Shown here piece by piece: positions 12,601 to 21,400 of a stretch of 64,000 bases of DNA. Source of the DNA: Branchiostoma floridae. Lineage: Eukaryota > Chordata > Leptocardii > Amphioxiformes > Branchiostomatidae. Numbering within the stretch: position 1 is the stretch's first letter; each line of letters opens with the position of its first letter. A program made the position numbers and the translations under genes. The stretch covers positions 1,766,830 through 1,830,829 of the forward strand of contig NC_049981.1 in the NCBI RefSeq assembly GCF_000003815.2. Reading direction: 5' to 3'. Under the pieces are notes generated by a model that was not told where the DNA came from, made no database searches, and was given only the letters and a program-made list of their open reading frames with translations.

Positions 12601-15600
12601 CACTGGGACACTTTTATGATTTTTTATTGCTAAATTATTTCAAAATAATCTTTCCAAAGATGCCAAAGTGTGATAGCAGCAGATCAATCCACTTTATGAC
12701 ATAGGGTTGTGACAACCAGGGAAGACAGTTCAGCATAGCAGCAGACAGAAGGGAAAAGGCAAAGTAAGAGATGAGAAGAAAATTTGTGACGTTCAAAATT
12801 ATTTTGGATTTGTCTCTGATAACTTCCCTTATAGGAAAAACAGGGGACCATTCATGATCATCAATGTTTACCACCAAACAAAATTTGACCATTAAGTAAA
12901 GCTAAAATCAAACATAGTACTAAAATCATTGAAGTAGAACATATTGAACTTCTTAAATCTCATGAAAATCTTCAGGAATCTTAAAGACTTGAGATTTCAG
13001 CAAAAGTGCAAGGATAAAAGTTCTATTCTTTTCAAAAATATTGTTTACATGAAAAGTTGTTCAGAAAGAGACTTTGGGAAGCATCCACTTGTTGATGAAA
13101 TTCTGTCTGGCGTTAACATTGATGATACAAATTGGTCCCCAGTCCTCGGTGTCTGCGGATATGAAACAGAAAGCGATACGTACGCTGATTCCCCCTACCT
13201 TCTTGACGGGGGTGGGGGGCTCGGCCGCCTCGCGAATCTTCTCCCCCTCTCGCACCAGGGAGTACTCGTCATGGTTTGTGATGCCTGGAGAAACAGAATG
13301 AAGAAGACATGAACAACTTCATATAATTCAGCAATTTAAGATTCCTTTCAACTTATGCTATAAAGAAATACAGTATGATGAAGACATGTACAACTTTATG
13401 TTGATGAAGGTTAGACATCCAGGTAATAAGATACGCCAAAATGCAGTTACTCAAGCTACTGGATAATCATCATTTTCCAAAATTATATCCAGTTGCTTGT
13501 CAATGAGTAACTGCTTTTTGGCATGAATAGCTTTATGCAATATAGCACTATAAGGTTCCTTCCTGCTTCTGCTATAAAGACGTTAAGACATGCTTCAAAA
13601 AGTTAATCCACAAAATTTTTAAATCAGCCCATACATATTGATGCCAAATTCTTTGAAAACAAACAATCTGAACATCATTTTTGGTGAAATGTACACTTAC
13701 ATGCTCTTTCTGAAATATGATGACACAACACTTCACTAATGTTTATTTCTTCTTCGAAACATTGTTAATTCTTAGATCATAGAAACTAATCTTCTTCTTC
13801 TTCTTCTTAGAAACTAATGATACTATGACAAATACAATATGACTGGTCTGGAGTAAATATACATCATACACATCATTCAATTTTTTGCTAGAGATAGCTA
13901 TAAATTCCTGAAAGTGTTCCTGACATGAAAGGATGGCCTCATAATAACAGTAAGCTGGCTCCAACCCAACTTAAGTTTGATGAAAACCCGTCAATTAGTC
14001 TTACTTACCTTTTCTGCTGTGCAATTCTTACTATCCCTTTTTGAAACCCTCTCCGAACCACAGGACAATCCTGTTCAATTTCTTCCACTGCCAACACCTC
14101 AAACTCTAGCTGTACATCTTTAAGACAACTAGAACCATCTTCAAGACTCTGTGAAGCCTGCTACTTAGTCTTAAACCTTGCCAAGACATGGTGACGGTCT
14201 TGAGACGTGACCGTTTTCTGGCTCTGAACGACTGACGCTGACAAAAGGAGGTATCTTTTTATCTGTGTTTTCCGTTTTGAAAAATGCTAATCTTGAGACC
14301 GCAGACCGATTACTCAATCTAGGGGGAAGGAAGTGGCGTTTCAAAGGCGGTAGGAAGTCTTGCTGTGTTTAAGAAACCAAAGTTCTACAACCCACACACT
14401 TCTTTTCTTCTTCGGTACAATTTGCATTAGACTTTTTCAACATGAACTCTTCCTACGTTTAAAAGAACATTTGTCAATTTCCTATGGTATCTTCAACCCC
14501 CATTTTCTAAATAAAATGACCCACTTCCTGCATAGGATGTACACAGATTTGGAACACTGAACTTCAAAATAGGGGTTGGCAAGCCGCACTTCTCTCAAGA
14601 TGAAGAAAGATCGACAGGACCACCCCACTTGCAGCACTTCTCAGCCAAAATCCCCATAAAGCAATGGCACAGTCCATTTTGCTTTCACACTCTACTAGTA
14701 ATTGGGACAGACCATTTCTAAAACAGGGGTACCAGATCAAGACCCTAATTAGTAGACCCCCTTCTGAAGACAATGTTTAATGACCCAGAAACTGTATTGT
14801 CCAACTCTGCCTGACTGGAAACCATACAGACAACATAATTGCCCAGGTCCCAACCTTTGCGTCCTCCAACCCAACCAAGGGGTACTTGCGGACACTTCTG
14901 TCCCCCTTTACATGATAATTCTGCGACCCCCGCTGGGATTTCGTCACAGTTGGTCGTTTCTTCCGCAGCTTCATCCACCGCCCCTGACCTCGGTCTTCCT
15001 TGTTTACAGAAATTTCGTTTCGGCGCCTTCCTACGTATTTTTTTGTGTCAACCCACAGCTGGCGTCTTTTTCTGTGCTTATTGGCTGACACCATATTTCC
15101 TGCTGTAAATCTAAATTTTCTTGTATTTTTCAGGAGCATTACGACAAAGTTAACCACTGAGTCATTCTGAGAGGCTTGGATTTTTCCTGATCTTTTGTAT
15201 GATGATGGCTACAGAAAAACATTTTCAATATTTCTTCTGCAAAACTTGTAATTTTCAATTGAAGAGGGAGACAGGGAGTCAGCTACTACAGAGATGCTAA
15301 CTGGCAGAGGCAAAGTTTGTAACCATGAAATGATATGACCAAAAACTCAACTTTTGAAAGATGGAAATATTGATTGATATGTCTTTTTTAATCTAATTTT
15401 ATATTATTATACATAATTTTTGAAGGTTTCTCACCGATGCGTGTGCAGATGGTGACCAGTAACTGGGCAACTGTGTGGCTGTCGTCAACCTGGGAGCACA
15501 GGAAACATAGCACCGCATTAGTGAACAACATTCAAATTACAGTACTCATAGCATAACATTAGGGGAGAAAATTCATGAATTCACAGTAAACATAGCGTCA

Positions 15601-18400
15601 CATTAATGAACAATATTTCATTTATAAAATTATACTTTTTAACAACATTGAATTACATATACATAGTAAACATAGCATGATATTAGAAAACAACATGTCA
15701 TATCAAAATAATCATAGCATTGCATTAGGCAACAACATTTACATCATAGTGAGTCATATCTAGATAAGAGCCTCTAAAGTCAAGTCACAAAATGATTGCA
15801 TCATATTTCTAAAGAAAAATGTCAATGACTTTCTGCTACATTATATCATTACGATGCAAATCCTTTTACATTTGCAATTAATCCCGTTTCTTTGTTGTAC
15901 ATATACAATATTATTTTGCCTACAAAATTATTTCCCAAGTCAATCTTCTGAAAACCGTTACTGTATATCAACTTTTTACTAACATTCTGTACTGTAAAAT
16001 ACTATAAAAGTTAACACAAAAAGTGCTGTGCTACAGACAGCTGTTTTAACGCTGCCTAAGCTTGATTCAGTTTCAGGCTGATGTATGGACTAAAGTGGCC
16101 TCAGCACTCTGGCTAATTTAGTTTGCAGTCGGCGCTGTCGATAAATCGCCAAACGTACGACTCAACGCAAGACGAATGAGCTGCCAGATGGCCGTACTGA
16201 CCCCCCCCATCAGTTTAATTAACTCTGGGGATACTTTTTCATGAGTGGAACACACCAACGGGTGGGTCTCTCAAACAGTAAGCTGTACAAAGGTATTACA
16301 ATTGTACAGTGGAGCTGGAAAGTTCACCTGAATATACAGGTTAAAGCAGGTTTGACTGCAGTCTTTCTGCACCTGACCTGCACCAGTCCAAGTACTGGGT
16401 GTGTATTACTAGTCATAGCTACTGGTTAGTTCAGGTTAGTGCTGGATTCGTACATCACTGAATAAAGAGACTCTTTTTACACAACAACAGCTTTATTTTC
16501 ATTGACCACATCTGTATTAAGCAGTGACACATATTGCTGCGGTACAATGTGAGCCAGTCAGAATTGATCTGAGAAAGAAAACAGATGGAAACCAAAATGT
16601 TGGTGAAAATAAAGCTGTGGTTGTCAATTCATTCACTGACGTCTATCTGCACCTAACCTGCACCAATCATATACTGGCTGGGTTTCCTGTTACTGATTGA
16701 TATTACATAGGAAATGTGGATTAAAAAAATTGAAATGGTTTCATAAGGAGTTTCCAGTCTGATCAAAACTACAGTAAGTCTTGGAGCATACCAGTACAGG
16801 TAAACTTGGCCTGGTGTAGGTAATATCGAGTGTAAAAGAGTGTTAAAGATACCCACCATGACTGTATAGACTGTTCCATCCAACATTCTGACTTTCAGTG
16901 GCCTGTGTATCTTCTTGTACTCCAACAGATCCTGAGAAACACAACAAGACAACTTTAGAAAACTTCTTAAAACTCTTTTTTCTTTTATTAAACATCTCAT
17001 TTTTTTTTAAACAGATGACGCGCATGCTGAATGAAATGTGCTGTTTCATAAGTTGCCAGGTATAACCACATATTATAAAAGAACATGCTGTATGTAAGCA
17101 CCATTAGAATACTTCATAGTGCCATCAAAATTTGAGAAAATGCCTTTCCCTCATTTCAGTCTCCAGTGTTACACTGCAATACCAAGTGGCATTGCCGCAA
17201 GGCTTTTCTTACAACATTATCTAAGATTTTATTTTCATTTCACAACAAAAGGTACTGAAAAAATGTATGCATTCCTTCACTACTTTTACAGAAAGCACAT
17301 TTCTGTTTGATTCCTCAGCTTTCACCCCATTCCCAGATGGCCCTTACCCCGCTCCTGAGCAGGTAGTAGTCCAGTGTGCGCCCCGCCTCCAGCCACACCC
17401 CCTTCTTAGGGTCCTCATCTGCCAGGAACATTCCAAACTCTGTGGCTATGGGGGATAGGGAGGGACAAAAAGTTGTCATTACACAGAAACCGTTGTAGTA
17501 TGCAGACAGCCTGTTTTTTTAGTAGGGACCTTTTAACTAGTACACATTAAGGACTAATCAATACATTAAATATGTAAAGTACTTAACTGCCATAATAGCC
17601 CAAATCACCTGCAAAATCGCACGCACAAAAATCAAAATATTTTCCTTCAAATATATTTTACAGACAGACATGTTAAGAGTTTGATTCTGAATGGACAAAA
17701 CTTTTCAAAAACATCTCTAATTTGGTAAGACTTGAGTATGAATATGTAAGACAGGATTATGAAAACTTGAAAGAGCTGAAGCCATCTCTGATTGGATCAC
17801 TCACTATCACTCACGGAGTTATGAAAATCTAAAAAATTTAAAGACATGATTATGAAAATTTGAAGCCAACTCTGAGTGGATGAGACGGGTCTATGAAAAT
17901 TTGAAAAATTTGAAGCCATCTCTGATTGGATGAGACGGGTCTATGAAAATTTGAAAAATTTGAAGCCATTTCTGATTGGATGAGACGGGTCTTAATTTGA
18001 AGCCATCTCTGATTGGATGAGACGGGTCTATGAAAATTTGAAAAATTTGAAGCCATCTCTGATTGGATGAGATATGATTATCAAAATGTAAAGCCATCTC
18101 TGATTGAATAAGACATGATTATCAAAATGTAAAGCCACGATCTCTGATTGGACGAGACATGATGATCAAAAAGTAAAGCCATCACTGATTGGATGAGAAA
18201 ATGTAAATCCACGTGTGATTGGCTGACATACCATTCCCCATCTGTGCCTCGGGTATCCTCTCCCGAATCATGCGGCAGGCATCGTACACGATGGTGGAGG
18301 GCTCGAATTGCATAGTCTTCACCACGTTGGCGTGCTTCACCGAGATCTTCAGCGAGAGGGACGCCATCTTGGTCTCTGTCTTACGTCTTCACCTCAAAAT
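564..18400 (-). CDS. TLN: Talin, N-terminal FERM head (11 coding exons; gene continues past left edge)
   Basis: Talin is a large cytoplasmic adaptor that binds integrin beta tails, membrane phosphoinositides and actin at focal adhesions. Joining 18367-18232, 17445-17348, 16931-16857, 15489-15435, 13284-13199, 11193-11124, 10708-10566, 2617-2490, 2062-1894, 1369-1214 and 665-564 gives 1218 nt (406 codons) with no frame break. It opens MASLSLKISVKHANVVKTMQ, like vertebrate talins. F0 lies at about 1-85, F1 at 86-205, F2 at 206-308 and F3 (PTB-like) at 309-406. The F3 integrin-binding stretch RRWAASPKSF is intact (R362, W363, equivalent to human R358/W359). Recognition is by remembered family sequence. 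TLN1 versus TLN2 cannot be assigned, since lancelets branch before the vertebrate duplication. The rod domain lies beyond the window. Introns hold two antisense TRIM-type genes. Confidence 0.96.
666..1213 (-). other. Talin intron
   Basis: AT-rich intron; nothing recognisable seen in it. Confidence 0.7.
1214..1369 (-). CDS. TLN: Talin coding exon (F3, integrin-binding)
   Basis: This exon is bounded by acceptor cactgtag and donor gtaggt. It encodes EKMKGKNKLVPRLLGITKDS through RVDEKTKEILKVWPLTTV to RRWAASPKSFTL. The R-W pair that contacts the integrin NPxY region, and the basic KMKGKNK membrane-proximal segment, are both present. An integrin-activating head is therefore expected to work. Confidence 0.97.
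1370..1893 (-). other. Talin intron
   Basis: Intron with a G run at about 1804-1816; nothing else recognised. Confidence 0.7.
1894..2062 (-). CDS. TLN: Talin coding exon (F2/F3)
   Basis: This exon is bounded by acceptor tccccag and donor gtaaga. It completes DLKEFLPKEYVKNKGIEKK and runs through LSELDAKVRYTQQCRSLKTY to GVTFFLVK. GIEKK and LSELDAKVRYT look closer to the arthropod talin form than to the vertebrate one, as remembered. Confidence 0.96.
2063..2489 (-). other. Talin intron
   Basis: Intron sequence; no gene or repeat recognised. Confidence 0.7.
2490..2617 (-). CDS. TLN: Talin coding exon (F2)
   Basis: This exon is bounded by acceptor ttgtacag and donor gtgagt. It encodes ARDGILNGTHPVTVDEAMMF, AAYQTQIQFGDHIETKHKSG and FL plus two bases of an Asp codon. 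It aligns with the vertebrate ARDDILNGSHPVSFDKACEF region. Confidence 0.96.
2618..4066 (-). other. Talin intron, upstream side of the nested genes
   Basis: Left part of the 7.9-kb intron. It contains a perfect 29-bp tandem duplication at 2933-2990. No TATA box or clear first exon for the nested gene at 4067 is visible. Confidence 0.6.
2933..2990 (+). repeat. 29-bp tandem duplication
   Basis: Two identical 29-bp units beginning GGCACCCAATGCAATATTAG lie back to back. Confidence 0.95.
4067..7621 (+). CDS. Triple-NHL-module protein with a decayed RING finger
   Basis: This is a 1184-residue intronless ORF. The frame opens at a GTG (3992); the first ATG, at 4067, is in ATCATGG and gives a start like the neighbouring TRIMs. 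Residues 17-40 keep exact TRIM RING spacing, C17-x2-C20 and C40, but the ligands expected at 32, 34 and 37 are Ser, Glu and Ser. No B-box or coiled coil follows. Residues 136-248 are Ser-Gly-Gln-Glu and Ser-Asp-Gln-Glu tetrapeptides. Three NHL (beta-propeller) modules start near 249, 562 and 908, with repeats such as GEGNIFVSDCDNHCVFVY and AGNIIVADYGNDRVEMFDK. An acidic insert of DGEDADNE units (about 705-767) interrupts module 2. Ubiquitin-ligase activity is unlikely. A ligand-binding propeller scaffold is plausible but unproven. The gene lies antisense inside a talin intron. Confidence 0.85.
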   Translation: MATTPLRVGSEEQEPSCCICLGLGTSSRVHPSWEGPSQDCLQSHEGGTGMVKGRGTAPTPVQTQPTAFQHTDTPVPVLGHAMVPSLPAAAESRDDAAEGTGHHHDSQDHEAFRLTEISQTEQGNVTSAPILTTDRKSDQASGQESDQLQASGQESGQESHQASGQESGQESGQESDQKSGKDSGQDNDQRHGQEHDQESDQKSGKDSGQETDQRSGQECDQKIDQKSDQRSGQEKNQESDQESDQESEYDFVSQHGVAVSEEGEVFLVESYEPRVQVFNLEAEFVRQFETILQGGEKMKPDAVALGEEGTLWVVGKIELMDKMIDMKLSNSKHFAVQYDKQGKMLTQRKFDLQETEWDRGVAMDTGRNHILITQTTGDRDNRQGEVLVFRTDGTFVRTLGQQQGMKYPKGISVDGEGNIFVSDCDNHCVFVYNGNGQFLFHFGGWGSGVGQLLGPHGICTNRAGNIIVADWENSCVVMFDKTGKFLKYITIEIEHPEAVAMATHGQLVVSCKFYDTYSHRERWAFCVLTQELGQLTAHSLPPDRVTDFIVHQEIKALPGRIEFGGTGERPGKFFAYMYQLSMAVSEAGEIYVADSNPDNSRIQVFTLEGTFVRQFPTDVPSNLQSECETVMPGGEKMFPQDLALDGEGNLWVVGDTDAAAFAVQYDKEGRVLRKFDLQKGWHRRVAVDTKENHIIITQSKGDSRDGEDTDNEDGEDADNKESKDADNEDGEDSDNEDGEDADNEDGEDADDEDGEDADEDGEDADNDEENRQNKVQVFSPDGTLLRTVDLKYTGKITVDGEGNIFVRHSDSNYCIYVHNKDGDFLFKFECLDNPIAMCIHSSGNIIVINGENCLEMWDKTGRYLHHIFTRELWYPNAVAMAPQGQLVVADMDDTVTVFDKEMVHSDRVTFRCHTIGELDFWPSGMAVSEDGRIAVAEFLRKEIHLFTMQGTHIKQFPALQPANGESIPSDVAMDGEGNLWMVVSNPEEGEGASADFAVQYDKQGKVLKKFDLQETGFHGGVAVDTRRNHILITQYTKKKVLVYRPDGTLVRTVGQHQGMKGPQCITVDGEGNIIVLDDSNYCVYVYKEDGQFLFKFGGQGSGEGQLNDPRGICTDRAGNIIVADYGNDRVEMFDKSGRFIKHIPADIKLPIAVAMLPKQQLAVLHLFQQIHFEIIVFHNPSPKT
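4472..4810 (+). repeat. 12-bp coding minisatellite (SGQE/SDQE)
   Basis: This is a tandem array with a 12-bp unit of the form AGTGRCCAGGAA, in frame inside the triple-NHL gene, about 28 units long. It yields long hydrophilic ORFs in other frames and on the other strand that are shadows. Because the unit length is a multiple of three, copy number can change without frameshift. Confidence 0.9.
6178..6366 (+). repeat. 24-bp coding minisatellite (acidic DGEDADNE)
   Basis: About eight in-frame units of roughly 24 bp built on GGTGAGGATGCTGACAATGA. They encode an acidic loop inside the second NHL module, between a strand ending in HIIITQ and one starting KVQVFSPDG. Some units are shortened by 6 bp or more, always in multiples of three. 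Confidence 0.88.
7622..9075 (+). other. 3' region of the triple-NHL gene and spacer to the next TRIM
   Basis: Likely 3' UTR of the gene ending at 7621. Possible poly(A) signals AATAAA lie at 8487-8492 and 8530-8535, both about 0.9 kb downstream of the stop. A decayed NHL start is at 7707-7766. No other gene is visible. Confidence 0.55.
7707..7766 (+). pseudogene. Relic of a fourth NHL module start
   Basis: Translation in one frame reads KVTFGGKEQETGQYKDPNSI, which matches the standard VTFGGKGSE-x-GQF-x-DP opening of TRIM-NHL propellers. The sequence then leaves the family. It lies 86 bp after the stop of the triple-NHL gene and probably marks a further, now lost, module. Confidence 0.55.
9076..10095 (+). 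CDS. TRIM protein (RING, B-box 2, coiled coil) lacking its NHL domain
   Basis: This is a 339-residue intronless protein, probably an E3 ubiquitin ligase. RING: C20-x2-C23, C35, H37, C40, C43, C57, C60, all ligands present. B-box 2: C104, H107, C116, C119, C124, C127, H132, H135, complete. A long charged coiled coil runs from about 140 to 270. The C-terminus ends RLTFGGQGSDERH and stop. LTFGGQGS is the usual first strand of the TRIM-NHL propeller, so the protein stops at the NHL boundary. The ATG at 9076 (AAAATGG) is preferred; an in-frame ATG at 9055 is the alternative. It lies 1.45 kb downstream of the triple-NHL gene in the same talin intron. Confidence 0.9.
   Translation: MAAAKPQSLGQQILYEELSCSICLELFTRPKLLPCGHTFCQDCLQVYFCESQDHLKCPNCQLQVSLPPEGVTGLPENHSAAKFCEKLSKTDANADKQAKPRNKCSQHPSEDYQLYCTQCDVPVCYVCLEETHDGHSMTSLKKATKERKPVVQTLLKEGKEILGTYHDALKDMREKEKRLIEQKKQTERDIIEAYERTLKEFERTANRLRLRVQEKHNENTEARQRQMESVQREVDELAAACDQAEQEMAQGGVTFLEREDRLTEVIEKHRGAPLPPPLRTQVIAFHPKNFENMPEPLGDIVIGASAAVSKGKGDHQGNQGQGQGEERLTFGGQGSDERH
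10096..10565 (+). other. 3' flank of the NHL-less TRIM, up to the talin exon
   Basis: No further NHL coding is seen after the stop at 10095. A direct repeat with GCAGCAGTGACACC / GCAGCAGCAACACC sits around 10440-10490. TACATGTA palindromes follow the stop. No AATAAA is obvious; an ATTAAA occurs near 10222. Confidence 0.4.
10566..10708 (-). CDS. TLN: Talin coding exon (F1/F2)
   Basis: This exon is bounded by acceptor ttccccag and donor gtaagg. It encodes LNWLDHGRTLREQGIDDTET, LLLRRKFFYSDQNVDSRDP and VQLNLLYVQ. It is almost identical to the vertebrate talin sequence at the F2 start. The intron that follows contains the two nested plus-strand genes. Confidence 0.97.
10709..11123 (-). other. Talin intron
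   Basis: Intron between the F1/F2 linker exon and the next F2 exon; nothing recognised. Confidence 0.7.
11124..11193 (-). CDS. TLN: Talin coding exon (F1 loop end, F1/F2 linker)
   Basis: This exon is bounded by acceptor ctgcacag and donor gtaagt. It encodes DRTLMRDEKKMEALKKKL then HTDDE, and ends one base into a Leu codon. It matches the vertebrate DKTLLRDEKKMEKLKQKL region. The 100-N gap lies between this exon and the preceding one, so a further small exon could be hidden there. None is needed for the frame. Confidence 0.95.
11194..13198 (-). other. Talin intron containing the N gap
   Basis: Holds the gap at 12026-12125 and, right of it, a CpG-containing patch (12126-12200) with an open minus-strand frame reading NKNYYGTMTRTMTRLS. 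I could not define an exon from it. Confidence 0.5.
12026..12125. other. Assembly gap (100 N)
   Basis: Exactly 100 undetermined bases, the usual placeholder for a gap of unknown size. It lies in the talin intron between the two halves of the F1 loop coding sequence. Confidence 0.99.
13199..13284 (-). CDS. TLN: Talin coding exon 5 (F1 and start of the F1 loop)
   Basis: This exon is bounded by acceptor ctccag and donor gtaggg. It encodes ITNHDEYSLVREGEKIRE then AAEPPTPVKK. ITNHDEYSLVRE is nearly invariant in talins. The Pro-rich tail differs from the vertebrate loop. It ends in phase 0, so it can join directly to the next recognised exon. Confidence 0.93.
13285..15434 (-). other. Talin intron with a foldback element
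   Basis: Contains the foldback at 13435-13522 and a (CTT)n run near 13792-13808. The remainder shows no exon or gene. Confidence 0.6.
13435..13522. mobile_element. 88-bp foldback MITE
   Basis: Ends are GCCAAAATGCAGTTACTCAA and the inverse of GCCAAAAAGCAGTTACTCA. The arms continue through a CTACTGGATA / CAACTGGATA block. Related single arms occur near 379-422 and 46675-46710. Confidence 0.7.
15435..15489 (-). CDS. TLN: Talin coding exon 4 (F1)
   Basis: This exon is bounded by acceptor ctcccag and donor gtgaga. It encodes VDDSHTVAQLLVTICTRI and the first base of the following Gly. It continues the F1 ubiquitin-like fold. At 55 nt it is the smallest exon found here. Confidence 0.93.
15490..16856 (-). 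other. Talin intron with diverged tandem repeats and element fragments
   Basis: At 15500-15745 a diverged repeat of about 75-80 bp recurs around the motif AACATAGCAT-n-CATTAG-n-GAACAACAT. Pieces of the TGCAGGT-type element (see 57320-57647) lie at about 16260-16435 and 16640-16700, either side of a small inverted-repeat element. Confidence 0.5.
16482..16623. mobile_element. 142-bp inverted-repeat element
   Basis: Ends are CAACAACAGCTTTATTTTCA and the inverse of CAACCACAGCTTTATTTTCA, 20 bp with one mismatch. No clear target duplication. Confidence 0.65.
16857..16931 (-). CDS. TLN: Talin coding exon 3 (F0/F1 junction)
   Basis: This exon is bounded by acceptor tctcag and donor gtgggt and is phase 0 at both ends. 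It encodes DLLEYKKIHRPLKVRMLDG then TVYTVM. The RPLKVRMLDGTV segment is the conserved start of the talin F1 subdomain. Confidence 0.95.
16932..17347 (-). other. Talin intron
   Basis: Nothing recognised besides splice sites at both ends. Confidence 0.7.
17348..17445 (-). CDS. TLN: Talin coding exon 2 (F0)
   Basis: This exon is bounded by acceptor catag and donor gtaagg. It encodes TEFGMFLADEDPKKGVW followed by LEAGRTLDYYLLRSG, matching the second half of the talin F0 ubiquitin-like fold. Phase is 1 in and 0 out, which fits its neighbours. Confidence 0.95.
17757..18215. repeat. Minisatellite in talin intron 1
   Basis: Tandem units of about 50 bp built on GAAGCCATCTCTGATTGGAT, then GAGACGGGTCTATGAAAATT. 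Central units (17880-18070) are nearly identical. Units toward 18200 drift to GAGACATGATTATCAAAATG. The array ends about 15 bp before the exon 1 donor. Confidence 0.9.
18232..18400 (-). CDS. TLN: Talin first coding exon (start codon at 18367; short 5' UTR part)
   Basis: The coding part is 18367-18232, from the ATG to a phase-1 junction inside a Gly-Asn-Ala stretch, followed by donor gtatgt. It encodes the first 45 residues of F0 (MASLSLKISV...ERIPEAQMGN). The 33 nt before the ATG (18368-18400) follow an acceptor ending tttctgcag, so at least one noncoding exon must lie upstream. The ATG sits in AAGATGG, a good initiation context, and matches the family start. Confidence 0.95.
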
Positions 18401-21170
18401 CTGCAGAAACATAAACAAAACAAGAAACATGAGTTTTATGAAACATTATCCTGAACAAAGCCAGAAAACTGGTTTAAAGTTCTTTTAGTTCAATCTTTGA
18501 ATTGGAAAACAGTTGAATTATTTTATAGTGTTTACATATTGGTATTCAAGGGTGCTTAAAACAAACTTTGACAAATGTACATACAAAACAATCCATAAGA
18601 TAACACAAGCTGTGAAAGAAAGATATTATATTATTAAGAAGTATACAATTCAAAACTGTATCATTCATTTCCAAGTTGACTTTTTAAAACAGACACACAA
18701 GCCTTAGACTAAGTTAGAGAAGCTGCATTGCGCCACTAGCTACTTATCATCATGCATCAATTCAGGTATAATAATACCAATGTAGAAAAGTTGAATCTTT
18801 GATTACCAAGAAATATAAGCAAACATCAGAGACTGCTTCTTAAAGCCCTACTTGCAAGCAACAGCAGCACTAAAGAAATAAAATACGACACAACTACAGG
18901 CCTACATGTATATGGCTTCAGCTGTTGGACATAAATTATATCATCCCAAAATACCACCCCTGACCGACCATCACAGAAATACTGCGATGACTCCCCGGTT
19001 ATGATTCAGTACGATAAGACATCTTCTTAAGACTTTATTAAGACTTCAGTCACGTCTTAGCAGCTGTAGTCAATCTATAAGACTAATGATAAAATACCAG
19101 ACAACAGCTTTATGTCTTCTCTATTGCCTCAAGGAAATTCTTCTTCTTTCCCCTTAGAATCCTTCAGTCAGATTAAAATCAAATTTAGATACTTTAAGTA
19201 TCATAACTCATCACAGAAATCCTAAATCAATCAATTATCAATAAATTATAGATAGGATAGTTCTATGATTGTTGCTGTAATATCTAGAGGTATCATTTTC
19301 AACTAGGGCAGTCTCCAGCTTTAAATTTTTCTGTCCTACTCCTTGTTTGGGAGCCTACATTAATTTCTGTTGTAAAATCTTGCCTCTTTGAACACAGCCA
19401 TGAGTCCCAAAAAGCATGTGTTTCCATCCCATGAAAGAGGTACCAGTCCTTGAAACAGCATTGTTGTCAATATGATAATTGTAAAACATACTAAAATTCC
19501 TATGTAGAAATACTAGAATGTATATCTTACAACTCAAAATGAAGCCCTAAGTTGATTAGCTTATATGAGTGCATCTCTTGCTCAACCTTCTCCCGGCTAA
19601 GTTCACCCATAACTATGACAACCATGGAGCCAAACGACTACCTCAGCATGCCAGGGGTTAACACGTCTGCAGAGTGGGTGAGTCATACCTCTAACACAAT
19701 TTGTACTCCAAAAAAGGACCGATGCTCCCAGCTTTCCAAGAAACATTCTTCATAGACGAAAGACGTCATTTATTAAGAAATTTTGATGAGTCACGCAGTC
19801 TCTTAAGTCTTATATCGACTTAATCTGTGACAAAACTTAAAGGACTCACTGATAAACAGGGCATAAATTGCTTTAAGATAAATCATTGAATAAAAAGTAA
19901 AATATTCAGAACAGTTAAAATATTCAGAACAGTTAAAGAAGTAAATAATTATACTACTATAGTGTAACAGCACAAATCAAACCTCTGTTTCTTATAAACA
20001 TGTATCTGATAGTAGAATATGAGGAGACCCCTCTGAATAAACAATGCATGAAATCGAGGAACATTTACTGTTTTAGATGCATTTTCCAAACAATTTGGTT
20101 GCAGCAATAACTACAAAACCCCTCCAAACATTCTAAAACTACTATGATCTCTGTAGCATAATAGTTTCTAGCCCAAATTTCAACACAGCTAACCCCAAAG
20201 CCACAGATTATTTTCTTTACAAAAGATCAATGTCAAAACAGGAACTACACCACTTCCCTCTGGGCTCTGGAGCAAAATTAAACCCCAACAATCTCTCGTC
20301 TAGAACCACCACACACGCAGTTACACTAACAATTGACAAAGGAACCCAAACACCACCCACATACATACATGTATCCCTGGTACTGCCTACGTGTTAGAGA
20401 ACCCTTTGTGGTGGCCTGGACGTTAAGTTAGGCATGTTTTCCCCTAACATTAATCTCCAGGAAAAGATCTGGGTTGCGCTCTTTCCATTTTGGGGGTACA
20501 ACAGTGTGGTGTGGACATGCCTGGCATTGGGGGCAGGGACCTAATGGCCACGAAAATAGCACAGGGAAAACAGAGCAGAGGGTTCAGGCCACAACACTGG
20601 GCACACAGCATACAGTTAACAGTTAAAGGACATAGCAGTGTACCTATAATATTGATAGTAGATATTATGAATTATTATTTATCATCTGTATTATTTACTA
20701 TCTGTAGAAATCAACATATGAATGTCCATATACTCTTATTTCTAGTCTCTATTATGTTTAAACTTTATCTCTGTCCAATTCAATCCTTGGGCTAGCGTAC
20801 CAGTTTAACTTGTTGCTGTGCAACATACATTGCAGGGCTCTAGCTAGTGTATTCTAGCGTAGCAGGCCATTAACCCTATAATTTGCCGCCTCTATACTAA
20901 AATAAGGACCACTATGCTTATTTTCTACTAGCGCAGTGGTACTTTGCTATCATTTACTTGTTGAAAAATGTCTAATCAAATATGAAAAATGATGATATGC
21001 CACTCCAAACTGACCAAATTACAAATTGTGGTGCAGCAGCTGGTTATATTACACTGAACGACCTGTCACACCTAACCTTTGCATTAACTATCTGCAAGTA
21101 TTCTTTAAAACTATCCAGAGAAGATGCCCCTACTGTGCTTCACCGGGTGATAACAAATTTCAGTTCTGGA

Positions 21171-21400
21171 AAAATAAGAACTTTTAAACACACCAATCCT
21201 AGGTTGGTAACTCTGGTACTTGAAGGCATGAAACTTAACCTAAGAATTAGAAAGATGGATCAAAGAATAACTGTAAAAAATTGATCAAAATAAGAACTTT
21301 TGAACACATCAATCCTAGGTTCGTAACTCTGGTACTTGAAGGCATGAAACTTAACCTAAGACGGATAAAAGAATACAGTGTAACTGTAGAAAATTGATCA
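21171..21400 (+). repeat. 116-bp tandem duplication
   Basis: Two successive copies share AATCCTAGGTTGGTAACTCT (one base differs) and CTTGAAGGCATGAAACTTAA at a spacing of 116 bp, and each ends near an AATTGATCA. Confidence 0.9.

Noticed and set aside
17850-18200. CRISPR-like look of the repeats in talin intron 1
   Set aside because: Units are contiguous and diverging without unique spacers, in a eukaryotic intron; it is a minisatellite.
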